From assembly GCA_002189035.1 (NCBI GenBank), contig NEEC01000014.1:1924501-1988500 (forward strand): DNA of 64,000 nucleotides. Reading direction: 5' to 3'. Positions within the stretch are counted from its first letter, which is position 1, and every line of letters begins with the position of its first letter. Made by a program: the position numbers and the translations under genes. This DNA is from Utricularia gibba (taxonomy: Eukaryota > Streptophyta > Magnoliopsida > Lamiales > Lentibulariaceae). This document shows, piece by piece, positions 11,103 to 21,626 of the stretch. Under the pieces are notes generated by a model that saw only the letters and a list, made by a program, of their open reading frames with translations, was not told the DNA's origin and ran no database searches.

Positions 11103-12469
11103 CTACCTCTGATAAAAGAAGGGCTGTTGTAGCTCTCTTCTCCGTTCATCATACAACGAAGCAAGAAGAGGGGTCAAAGAAGAGGCAAGCAAGAAGCATG
11201 GTTCAGTTGCTCACTTTGCTGGAGAGCAAGAGCTGTGTTGAGAGATGGATGGGGAGTGAGGAGACACGACTCGTTTGGCTCCAGAAGAGAACCAGGGGAG
11301 ATAAAGGGGGGAGGAGTTATTTGGAGCAGAGTCATTGTCACCCTTTTGTCTTTTCTCTGGGCACAGCCCCAGCCTCCTCCTACGAGCACCTCTAGCACCA
11401 TCCACGTTCCTAATCATGTAACATTACAAAACCTGATCATGTTGCTACTTGCGTTATCTGTTTTTAACTATAAATTAATCAGTCCGATCATTGCATCATG
11501 AATGCAAGTCCGAAACAGACCCTTTGCCTTCCAAATACTTCATCATAAAAGCAAGCACTTTACACATTCATTGCTCCAAAACACATGGTGTAATGAATGC
11601 CTATAGGGCGCAATTTGAGGATTCAACATGACTCTGATAATGAACAAACAATACTATTTCTGTGAGAGTGGATAGTGAATGAATAAGGAGAAGCATTGTT
11701 GGGTTGCATCATAAATCACCAACTTGTGGAAACTTGACCCCATTCAATTCACACTCCCAGATTGGTATAATCGCAATTGATGCCCATTTCCATGTATTTT
11801 GTTCTTTTGCCGCTTCGAATCCCATCAGGAATTCAAGATTCACATGGTGTGGTATGTGTAGGTAGAGATAAGGTCCGGTCCATGCCACTCTTTAAGATGG
11901 GGACAACCAACTTCATTCAGTACTCTCTATTACAGATGAGGCACCCAAAACATAGATTTCTCTTCCACAAAGCTCCCATCCTACAAGTATAATTGAAAAC
12001 CTGCTGATTCCAGCTCGAAAGCGATGTGATTTGAGATAAAGATCCTGATCCCATCTATTAGTTTTTGCTAGTCAACCAGTTGGATGCCCATCCGTATGTG
12101 GGATCTTAGAGAAATGGAGCTATTAAAAAAGAACAAGAAGTTGATTGACTTCAGGTTGGGGCGACGAACTAACAACATCCGGCCCATCCAACAGTGACTG
12201 GAAGAAGAGCAGAATGACAAAATGGGGTACACTTCAACTAAATGATAAAACTAAAATAAACTGAAGTGCGATTTCCTGAGTATCATTTTTAACAATCACA
12301 AGTCGAATAAAAAAGAACAATATATTCATCAAGCATTTGCTCTGCTAGGAAACAAGATGGGCAGCAAGTCAGCAATGGATACAGTATATCAGAAGAATCC
12401 TTTTACCAAGCATTATACAAATGAACAAATCCTACGCCAGCTGTTGCATAGGCACTGCACCTAATAGCA
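11103..12469. other. Intergenic: CYCD3 promoter and C2-gene 3' flank
   Basis: Both neighbours are on the minus strand, so sequence from 11103 upward is the CYCD3 5' UTR and promoter, and the part near 12470 is the C2 gene 3' UTR. The first 60 bases are purine-rich, like a leader. I see no gene or repeat in it. Confidence 0.5.
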
Positions 12470-13900
12470 CTAAGGTGGGTAAGTTGGAGGTGGAAACGAA
12501 CCTGCGAGAAGGTGAGCGATTGTTTATTCAATAAACATTCATTGTCAGACCATCTGCAAACAGTAGACTTCCATTAAAGGATCAACATTTCTTACCAGGG
12601 GTGTGATAACGAGGGTCTTGTGGCGGTGGCGGATACACTGACGGTGGGGGTATGTTGAAGTTTGTGGATATGCGGAAGGATAATGAGCTGGCTGATCGTA
12701 CGAGGAACGCTGAGAATAACCCGATATGCTAACGGGGTAGGGCGGATATGCTTGTGAGGGAGAGTAGTTCGATGGAGGATATGCTGCTGGTGGATGTGAC
12801 GGAGGATATGCTGCTGGTGGATATGACGGAGGATATCCTGCTGGTGGATGTGACGGAGGATATGCTGCCGGTGGATATGAGTGGGGATATGCTGTTGGTG
12901 GATGCGCCAGGGATGGAGGAAGCTCCGGTGCAGATGGAACACCGTGAGGCATTGCAGCTAGTGCTGCTGAGGGATATGCTGCTGTTGTAGGCTTCTGAAA
13001 GTCACATACATTTGTTAGATCCAAAATCGAAAACAGAAAGCAACAAGAGTTTGTATAACCATTAAGCATAGAATAGGAAAAGAAGGTGTTCACTTACGAC
13101 TGCTTTTGCAAAATGCATTATGAGACGAACTTCACCTGCATATCTAAGAGCAGAGAAGCACAAGTCAATAGTGTGCATCCGAAATCGTGTTGCCCGTTGA
13201 TTATCTACTTCAGATTGGGGATCTTAAGAATATGGATTCGATCCCCAGTCGAATAAAAAAGGCAGAAAAAAAACAATAGTTACAAAGTGATGTATTTAAG
13301 CAGCTTACCTTCCCTTCTTGTCTTGAAGAGCCCAGGCACTATCATCATAACCCTGAGTCAACACCTTCAGTAACTGAACCCTGAAGATGAAGAAGAGGAA
13401 CACATAAAGAAGAAGAACAAAACCCAAAAAAGAAACCAGAGAAACCCATGAAGGCTAAGCAGTATCACCTCCCGCTGCCTATGAAAGCATCAAGTGAAAT
13501 GGTATTACTGTTCCAGACCGCAACAGATATCTCAGGCAACCCTTCTATCAAAGTAAACACGAATTTCTCTTGAAACGTCGCATTCTTGCCACCGTCTTTC
13601 AATCAGAACGAAGGAAAAACTCTAAATCAGTACCAGATGGATACAAGCCAACGTGGTTGGGTGAGTAATAACAAGTGCATACCAGTGCAAGTCCGCGTTC
13701 GGTACTTGGTGCTAGCATACTCAAGACGCACATAAGGATCTTGCCTAGAAATCCACTCCGTGTTCTTCAGTTTGCTACAACCAACAACTGAATCCAAACA
13801 ACCCCATCGTCAAGAACCCATCCCCGTACAAAATCCAAAACGAAATAGAAAACATACCGGTAACCTCCAGAAGCTGGCCCTGGATGCCTAACGCCGACAT
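12470..13900 (-). CDS. C2-domain lipid-binding protein with proline-rich repeat tail; apparent frameshift in exon 6
   Basis: Seven exons: 13900-13858, 13787-13683, 13595-13469, 13380-13309, 13143-13098, 12994-12596, 12501-12470; about 274 residues once the frame is restored. Residues 1-131 are a single C2 domain (start MSALGIQGQLLEVTVVGC, then RQDPYVRLEYASTKYRTRT and GSGRVQLLKVLTQGYDD), the Ca2+/phospholipid-binding module of the plant elicitor-responsive/SRC2-like group. The rest is Pro/Tyr-rich with nine-residue repeats of the type PPAAYPPSH. Near the end of exon 6 the frame fails: the G run at 12646-12650 has five G where six would continue the Pro/Tyr pattern and join exon 7 (ending FPPPTYPP and stop) in phase. 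Without that base, exon 6 runs into an unrelated frame. I read this as a sequencing deletion. Corresponds to At4g34150 by position and domain plan. Confidence 0.82.
12770..12880 (-). repeat. 27-bp coding tandem repeat, about four copies
   Basis: Four consecutive nine-residue units (PPAAYPPSH, PPAGYPPSY, PPAAYPPSH, PPAAYPPSN) in exon 6 of the C2 gene. On the plus strand the unit reads ggatatgctgctggtgga plus nine bases. Copies differ at a few third positions, so the array is not a very recent expansion. Confidence 0.8.
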
Positions 13901-14847
13901 GGGAAGAAAGGAGATGAATGGATGAAGAAATGTACCAAATCAACAATCTACCCAAGCTAGTCAACCCTAACACGAACGAGCACGCAGGAATCGAATGCAG
14001 GGATCAAGGAATAATTCTTGTTCAAGGAAAACGCGACCTTGGAGGTTATCCAAAGAGCACAAATCAACACGAGCACACAACTTGAATTCTGGGGTATCGA
14101 AGAATAAATCTTTTCGACGAAAAACGAGATATTGAATCAGAACTCCTTGCTTTCCGACTTATCCGAGGAACTTTTAAAATAGAGCTCCCAGCGAGGGGGC
14201 TTCCGAGCAGATGCGATCCATCTTCACGAGATCCATCGTCTCGTCATCCTTTATTTGTTTTGAAGTACGCACGCGCAACAATTGAGAAGTTTCTATGCCC
14301 TAGACGATAATGCACTTCAAAACAATCAGTTGACTGCGCAAAGCCTTTCATTGAAGAGCTTCGAATTCAAACACATGATATTCAAAGTAAGGTTTGTTTC
14401 TTTTGCAAAATGGCCAGTAAAAGGGAATGGTCGGTTTGTGCTGCGCCCTTGGTACTGCTCGTCAAATGAGGCAAAGTTAACTATAACCATGCGTCCCGAA
14501 GGGAAGATTGGAGCATGGATAGTTTCAGAGGGGCATTCAGGGAAGAAAGATGCAACCTTTGAGACAACGCAGAGCTGAACTTGACGTGGGAAAGTGAAAC
14601 AAAGCCAATGAGAATAGTTCTCCCAAGTAGAATCTGCAGACCAAGTCAGGATGCGCGTGCTACTAGGGGAATAGAAGTTTTACTAAACCAAAAGCCTCAA
14701 TGGAAGATAGACAACCACAACACAATCTTATGCAGCAGAACAATTGTTTCAACACCAAAAATTTGAAATGAAGAGCAGTAATAAAAGTTTCAGACACTGG
14801 GTCATACCATTCATGCTAATGAAAAGGGTTGAGAAGGAACCCATAAC
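13901..14847. other. Intergenic: C2-gene promoter and RPS16 3' flank
   Basis: Both flanking genes are on the minus strand. The sequence 13901-14220 is the likely 5' UTR and promoter of the C2 gene; 14760-14847 is the RPS16 3' UTR. Open frames at 14282-14578 and 14581-14766 show no conserved protein and are not called. Confidence 0.5.
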
Positions 14848-15288
14848 TCAACGGTAGGACTTCTGGAACCTAGCACGAGCGCCGCGTCCACCGAACTTCT
14901 TGGGCTCGCAGCGGCGAGGATCAGCGACCAGAAGTGTCCTATCATATCGCACGAGAATGTCCTTAATCTCCTTCTTCGACTGTTCGTCGACGTACTTTTG
15001 ATAGAAGGCAACGAGAGCTTTAGCAATGGACTGGCGAATCGCGTAGATCTGAGAAGTGTGACCGCCGCCCTTGACACGGATTCTCATGTCCACACCGGCG
15101 AATCGGTGCCGGCCGAGGAGGAGAATCGGTTCGAATGCCTTGTAGCGAAGGATTTCAGGCTGGACCAGCTCGATAGGAACCCCGTTAACCTTGATCAAGC
15201 CACGCCCGCGCTTACAGTGAGTGACGGCAACCGCCGTCTTTTTCCTGCCAAAACACTGGACGGAATCATTCGCCGCTGCCGCCGCCAT
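14848..15288 (-). CDS. RPS16: 40S ribosomal protein S16 (uS9)
   Basis: Intronless, 146 residues, the full length of plant RPS16. It is a small-subunit protein whose C-terminal tail reaches the P-site tRNA. Visible family signatures: [19 protein letters not shown] at the N-terminus, [21 protein letters not shown] in the middle, and the conserved basic end ([19 protein letters not shown]), where the final Lys-Ser-Tyr-Arg is the tRNA-contact tail. The start fits exactly, with a short Met-Ala-rich leader. The upstream region has a telo-box and site II elements, the usual promoter architecture of plant ribosomal protein genes. Confidence 0.98.
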   Translation of the reverse strand: MAAAAANDSVQCFGRKKTAVAVTHCKRGRGLIKVNGVPIELVQPEILRYKAFEPILLLGRHRFAGVDMRIRVKGGGHTSQIYAIRQSIAKALVAFYQKYVDEQSKKEIKDILVRYDRTLLVADPRRCEPKKFGGRGARARFQKSYR

Positions 15289-15362
15289 GGTTGCTGCTTT
15301 CTCTCTCTGCCCCTCCGTCGATGGATGAAAGAGTTGGAGTCCGCACCCTTTTAATTGAGGAA

Positions 15363-15454
15363 TTAGGGTTTACAAACTGGTTGGAAAATACCAGCCCAAA
15401 AAGCATATTCGTGGGCTCTGCCTCTTGGGCCCACCAAATTCGACCATCGGCCCA
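15363..15454 (-). promoter_or_regulatory. Telo-box plus site II cluster of RPS16
   Basis: Read on the minus strand, an AAACCCTAA telo-box (15363-15371) lies about 75 bases before the RPS16 start. TGGGCC/TGGGCT site II elements, on either strand, lie at 15393-15398, 15412-15417, 15426-15431 and 15449-15454. Telo-box with TCP-bound site II elements is the known promoter pattern for ribosomal protein genes in plants. Confidence 0.8.
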
Positions 15455-17523
15455 ATTCAACTCCCTCCCTCTCCCTCTCCCTCTCTCGCATTGTGAGAGA
15501 TTTGTCGAAGCTCTTCATAGGCGGTAGGATATCCACTGGTTTCAAGAATATAATGCGACAACGCGCAAGAAGAAGACGATGGCAAGATGAAAAAAAGAAA
15601 CCCTCCTCTGGAAACGAACGTCAAGTGACCTGGTAAGCTTCATTGCTCGGAGGAGGCACTTTTGTGATTCGGGTGCGGGTGGGTAGAGGGTCTTCTTCTG
15701 CCATTTTAAGCCGACGCGATATGAGCCTGAATAGAGAGCCAAACTGAATTGTATCTTCTCCGTGATTCATGAATATGCGGGAATTCGTGTCCAAAATGCG
15801 TCTCTGGAATGCGCCAAACTTGGTAATTAGTCTGCAGAACTTGGATTTAGAATCAACCCTTCATTCCGAAATCCCCCTTCTAAAATGTCTGAATGCAAAG
15901 AAAAACTTTTTCTCTCGGTGATGCCATTCCCAATTCCCCACCCCATTGCGACTGGTTGAAGCTAATGTGGCGTAACGTGGTTCTGTTTATCAGAGTAGAT
16001 GTGCTGTCACCGCCGATTAATTGGGGTTCACTTAATATTTAATGCTAACCCCCCGGTTTCCCCCTCCCTCAGGTAGCTTGTTGGGTGGCACCAAAGTCAG
16101 CGATGCCCCCCGTTGATGTTGATACCTCTCCAGTCTCAACCGTCACGGCCGCCTTCCCATCGAAAATATGCACTTCACCAGGACTCCATTAAGCTCCATC
16201 GTAGTACAATCATCCTTATTCTCCCAGGAGCAACGCCCACATCCGACCCCAGAAACCCGAAACCAGGAGTGACTTCTAACTGCCAAGAGAAGAGACGATG
16301 GGTTGTCACATCAACGGGAGCCCCCACATAAAATAACAACAGGAACAAGAAGCAACTGCTAACTGAGCTCTTTAGAGGCCCGGATTCACCTGCTAGCTAG
16401 ACAAAGGTGAAAACTTCCTAGGCACCCTCTTAAGCACTTTTTGGTACATAACAGAACTTCCACACAGTTCGCGATTCTGATGAGTTCATGTTCTTTGGTA
16501 GCTGCTGTGTTTGATGCCCGGCGATGGTGCAGGAGTATAAGTAGGATCAGGGAGGCCCATGTACACCACCGCACCTACATGTGATATCTGGGGGTCGCGG
16601 TCATCGTCATAGCTTAGAAATGAAGATGGCGTTCCGATGCCAATATTTCGGATATTGAATGCTCAGTCGTCGGTCGAGGGGTAGGGCGTAGCCCCTCTAC
16701 CGGCGAGGTGGGGTCTCCGTTTTCGTAGGGTTTCCCACGAAAAATATTTATTATCGGGCCCTTTAAATTTACCGATTTTAAAACGCCACTGCTTTTTTTT
16801 TCTTCATTTTATTTTATCTGGTTGGCGTTTTACCTCTAAAAAAAGGGACTTTTTCATTGATCAGCAAAGCTGATACTGTCTAGAGAGAGTCTTGAGGCTG
16901 AGCGACTTCTGCTTTTGTCTTCTCGTGGTGCGCCATGTGAATTGTGGACAAAAGAACAGAAGAAACGAGATATTCCTTTTTTTTTTCTTTTGGATAATTT
17001 TCTCTTGAGATCCAATGGAAACATATGTGTTTCCATTTTTTCTGCTGGAAACGAGATTGTGATCGCTTGCGCCATTGAAGGTATTCTAAGCCAATCTGGG
17101 CTTTCCTTTTCTGTCTTATGTTTCTGGGTTTTTAATTTTGATTCGGGGTGTTTCATTGGATGGAATGAAGTGCTTTGAAAACCTGAGGATTTGGGATGGG
17201 ATGGTTTGAAAAAGGTTCGTCCTTATGATCTGGGTATCAAAATTTCGTTCTGCTTCCTCTAAGGCTCTGTATTTAACAGATTATCTGTCTAGTTTTGCAA
17301 TTCCTAGATGGGTTATGCGTTATTATTTCTAGAATCTTTTTTTTTTTCCTAAAGAAATTTTCTTGACCCTGTATCTGGGGATTCATTATTTGAAGATACC
17401 TTTCCTTTTTCCTGAAACTTCCTTGTTTTGTTGCCGTTAGTTTATAGTTATTCCCAAAAAGACGTTTGCTTATATCGTTCAATCTGCGTCTGAATGTCAT
17501 AGTGTTTCTCTAGACTGGAAGAT
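15455..17523. other. Intergenic, with 5' UTR of the RING gene at its right end
   Basis: No supportable gene between RPS16 and the RING E3 ligase. About 16830-17523 looks like a leader with a T-rich intron (phase not testable). The central 15600-16800 part has mixed composition, many stop codons in all frames and no recognised repeat. Short open frames there are not conserved. Confidence 0.45.
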
Positions 17524-19877
17524 ATGCAAAGGGAAGGGAGTCCAGTAGATTCCTTTCCTGAACCACTTGATTTGAATCACGGATCAAATTCTGAAAATGT
17601 GGTTTTTTGGGATGATAATCTGAACCCAATTGAAACCCGGTCATCGGGGTACGCCATTGCGAACTCAGAAGGTAATGCTAATCAAATGGATGTTGGTAGC
17701 GAATTTGTTCAGAGATTCAGTGGTTGGGATTGTGGTGAATCCAGCTCTAGAACAAGTTACTTGCAAGGCCATGATGAATCACCTGTTAGGCCTGGCTGTA
17801 GATCGTGTTCCGATGCTTATTTGATTAATTGGTCTCCTGAGTTAAGAAACATCAGCGTTGCTAGACATGCTGGTGGTAATGGTCCTGCAAGATTTGATAA
17901 CTACTGCTCAAACTGTGCGCCATCCAATTCAAGCACAAACAGTGCTCTCATAAGGGAATCTTCAAATCGTGGAAGTCAGGGAGCATCTCAGACTCAAAAT
18001 CTTTGCCGTGATCAAGAAAGCTTTCCTGGTTTTTGTACTACTGATTCAGCAATTAATGATTTCCGGGGTTCATCCTCGAGTACGTGGGGCTCATCTAGCA
18101 AAAGAAAGGCTTTGGAGGGCTCGTCTGGGCAATTTTTTAGAGGTGGGTCTTCCAGGGCTGGCCAGTCAATGGATATGAACTTGGTGCAAGACCCTTTACT
18201 TGGACAGAATGTCAGCCCTGAGAATTCCTTAGTATCATCTGGACACCTGAGTTTGACTCTGGCTAATCAATCAGTGCAGCTTGATCCAAGCCAATTTGGA
18301 TCGGGTCAGGCTATCACCCCTAGCTTTTTTCAATCTTCAAGTGCTTCAAGAATCACAGAGACCTCAGCCAGAAACTGTGTCCCAATTTCGGGCCATGCAC
18401 GTAATGTGGTTACATTTGATGCACCAAGAAATAGTCCAATAAGGAGTGTTGGTATTCGTATTGCCAGACCATCAGGGTACATTTCAGGCTCTGCTGCATC
18501 GGATTCAAGGTTAATTGCTGAATCATCGATTGATCGAAGCAACCCTGTGAACTCTTCTTTTCCAATGCATCGGTATGAGGCTAGAGGTAGCTCTTCTGCC
18601 TCACTTTTGTCCTCTGGAGAAAGGAGATTTCCAGCTGCACGTGTGGAAGTTGGCGTTCAACGCTATCATAGAACTAATCCAGAATGCACCATGACTGTTT
18701 CTGCCCCTGAAATAGGAACTGCGTTGCAAGAACATGTTGATTGGAGCTTCACTCCTGGAACTTCATCATCAAGGAATCACCCCACTGTTTCTTCACATGG
18801 GAGTACTGTTTCTGGAGCTAGATCTTCCACTGTTTGGTTGCCTCATCCAGTTCAAGGATCCCAGCATCATCAAAGACCTTCAGAAGCTGCTCATTGGAAT
18901 CCCTATGCTGTAATGGAACCAGGAGTGCGCAGGACTCACTATTCTCTGAGTTACCCTTCAGCTATTCCCTCCAATGAAGGAACCACTTCTCGTCGTTCTC
19001 ATCACAGATCAGCTCCAACTTCTCCATATATGCTTGGAGGTGATGTTGGTGGTCCACATGCTCCATCTGCTCTTGAGGGCAGGCAAAGACTGGTATGGTA
19101 TTTGAATCATTTCAATTCAAGAATTGTAACATTGCTTTTGATTGGCAATTTCATTGTGCCACATGCTTCATTGGACAGATTCGGCAACTACTGAATGCAA
19201 TGAGGCAAGGTTCACGCATACGTATTGAGGTTTGTTTAGGGCCATTTTCATGACAAAGAAGTTGACTGTTTTTCCACCATTTTTCTACTTCAAGTTACTA
19301 TTTAATGGCTACCAATGATGAATATGTACAGATAGATGTCTGAATTGGGAACAAGTACTATGTTTTTTTGTGGCTGCTTTCAGGATTATATGCTTATTGA
19401 CCCTCTGTTTGCGGAGCTTCATGACAGTTACCGTGGTATGAGACTCGATGTAGATAACATGTCTTATGAGGTTAGAAGCCCGCTCTTGTTTTCCTGAAAA
19501 AAAGCCACAAGTAGCGGTGTAAAAATGAAAGCTTTGTGTAGGAACTGCTGGTTCTTGGGAAAGAATTGGGAACGTGAGCACTGGACTGAGTGAAGAGAAA
19601 ATACAGAGATTACTGAGAATCAGAAAACAAGCAGAAACAACACAGAATCTAGAGCCTTGCTGCATATGCCAGGTTTAGAGACATCACCTTTTTCTAGTGA
19701 TGCGATTGCTGTGCACCTTTCTGATTTGTTGCTCTTATCAAGCAGGAGGATTATGCTGCCGGAGATGATATCGGGGTGTTGGACTGCGGCCATGAGTTTC
19801 ATATTGCCTGCATCAAACAATGGCTCACGCATAAGAACCTCTGCCCCATCTGCAAAATGACTGCCTTGGGACGCTGA
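17524..19877 (+). CDS. RING-H2 E3 ubiquitin ligase, MBR1/MBR2/RHG1A-like; apparent frameshift in exon 4
   Basis: Five exons: 17524-19092, 19179-19229, 19384-19470, 19542-19672, 19746-19877; about 656 residues if one base is restored. A long, low-complexity Ser/Asn/Gly-rich first exon (523 codons) is followed by the conserved C-terminal block: MRLDVDNMSYE, IGNVSTGLSEEKI and a RING-H2 finger CCICQEDYAAGDDIGVLDCG with HEFHIACIKQWL and CPIC, giving all eight zinc ligands. Arabidopsis relatives MBR1/2 ubiquitinate MED25 in flowering control; that target is only inferred. In exon 4, the G run at 19557-19559 has three G where four are needed to read GERIGNV; as given, the frame stops before the RING finger. 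Exon phases fit exactly with one added base. Matches At4g34040 by position. Confidence 0.87.
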
Positions 19878-20314
19878 TCAGGTGTCCCCGCACCCGAGCC
19901 ACTGTCTTTTATGGTCTCTCCCCTGATTCGGGTATATTATCGAAAATGGGCCTGTCTGAACCTTGAGACTAAGACACTGGCATTGCACCAGTTTTGTATT
20001 CTTACAGAGTCATCAACTCTTTACTTTCGCTTGGGAAGAATTATTAGAACTGAGACTACTTAGTTTTAGCTCTCTCCCTGCAATGGCTGTGGGGAGGAGC
20101 AAAGAGAAGCAGACAAGAGCTTCCAAGATAGATCTTGGTTCCATGGTATCTAATTTAACTGCATCATCTTTTCAATGTACAAAAGCTCAAGCAGTATGCA
20201 CTATGCACCAAACACAAAGGTAGCAAAAAGCTACTCAACGCGATTCTGTAATTTACTATCAAAAGGGAGTGATGTTAGTGATTCAATTCACCTGGGGGAG
20301 TTCAGAATGTACGC

Positions 20315-21231
20315 CTAAGAAGCAAGGATTCTTTCGATGACATCAAGGTAGAAGCTTTTGGGCATGGTGCCGAGGATGGAGTCGCGTTTCTTACCATCCT
20401 TGAAGAGTAGCACCATTGGCACAGCTTTGACATCGTAGTGTTTAGCGAGTTGGGAATCCCTGTCTGCATCAATCACAAAACAGTTTAGTCTCCCCGAGTA
20501 TTCCGTTGCAATCTCATCGATCAGTCGATGGACGATGCAGCACGGACCACACCAAGCAGCGTAGAACTCCACCAGAACTGGAGACTTGCTGCCTATTACA
20601 TGTTTCTCCCATGATTTTGCGGTGACCGGAGAAGCTGCGGAAGTGGCAAATGGGATGAATTAGCAGACCAGAAAATGTCTATGCAGACAATGCCTGGTGT
20701 AGTAGGTGTGGGTTTCAAGCAAAAGAGAAGAAACAAATTTCAGAATACCCTTCCCCACCAATACACAGGAATCATTTAAGTGATCTCAACCAATACACAT
20801 GAATAATCACTGCTTGTACACAACCCGCTACCAGAAATGTCATGATCAGCGCCAATTTACACAAGAAATGTCATGATCAGCGCAACGATTGCGCTAATAT
20901 TAAACCCATTATTTCAACATTCAGCAGCATAGTCATCCGCGTTGCCCTAGAACCCAACCCACAGTAAGAGATTACCGATCCAGCTATCTCTGGAGATTAT
21001 CAGTGGAGAGTAGGTTACCAGGTTAGACTCACTATTGTGATCACCAAGGCAGGATACCAGTACGGATCTCCGGGAGGCGTGGAGCCTCTTCTCCGCCAAA
21101 AACGGGATCTTGAATATGTGGGTCTTCCGCTGCAGATCCAAGACACTCGCCGTAGCCACCGGTACGCCATAAGAGCGTTGCTCAATACACGGAAGAGAAA
21201 TAGAAGCTGCGAAGCCACGCGAACCAGCCAT
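20315..21231 (-). CDS. TRXM3: Thioredoxin M3, chloroplastic (GAT1 type)
   Basis: Two exons, 21231-21033 and 20634-20315, giving 172 residues. The first 65 residues are a Ser/Arg-rich transit peptide; the thioredoxin fold follows ([15 protein letters not shown]). The redox site is WCGPC, followed by [16 protein letters not shown], whose VHR.IDEIA pattern marks the M3 subgroup rather than other m-type thioredoxins. The cis-proline region is [13 protein letters not shown], and the ending [16 protein letters not shown] also matches M3. Arabidopsis TRX-m3/GAT1 controls callose and symplastic traffic in meristems and is redox-active in non-green plastids. An oddity is a third cysteine directly after the active site (WCGPCC), where Arabidopsis M3 has Arg. 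I used the ATG at 21231; a codon further upstream is not ATG. Confidence 0.93.
20833..20883. repeat. Direct repeat of 20 bp, 31-bp period, in the TRXM3 intron
   Basis: Two identical 20-base copies (agaaatgtcatgatcagcgc) at 20833-20852 and 20864-20883 lie inside the single intron. It looks like a local slippage duplication. Confidence 0.85.
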
Positions 21232-21626
21232 CTTCAACACCTGTAAGGAGAATTGGAATCAAGAAAAAGAAACTCTTTGGCGGCAGCTGTAGAGGTGATA
21301 ATAAACGTGGAGTTATGATAATGGCGGTGCCACTCTCTTCACTAAATAGACTTAAACACTTAACCTGTGTTAATTAATACTTTACGAGAAGTAGCAACAT
21401 TGCAAATGGGAACAATTTGGATACACATCCCAGTTCTTCAATGAGGTACAACTCTCGAGAGCAAGATAATTGTTCATAATAAAAAACAGCATGATTCATG
21501 TTAATCAGTTTTCAAGAGACAGAAGCCGACCTCTTTGTTGTTCTTTGGAACCCGTGTATCTCCCATCATCTCTTGTGCTTTCTCGGTCACTCACCACAGT
21601 GCATCGAGTGCTTTGGCATCCCAACT
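21232..21626. other. Spacer between MCCB and TRXM3 (same strand)
   Basis: Contains the TRXM3 5' UTR and promoter and the MCCB 3' UTR. No other element seen. Confidence 0.5.

Noticed and set aside
12748-12990. Repetitive plus-strand open frame
   Set aside because: Antisense reflection of the Pro/Tyr repeats in the C2 gene; no independent support.
13234-13246. B-box-like GGATTCGATCCCC, as in tRNA genes or SINEs
   Set aside because: No A box, acceptor stem or cloverleaf around it; it lies in an intron of the C2 gene.
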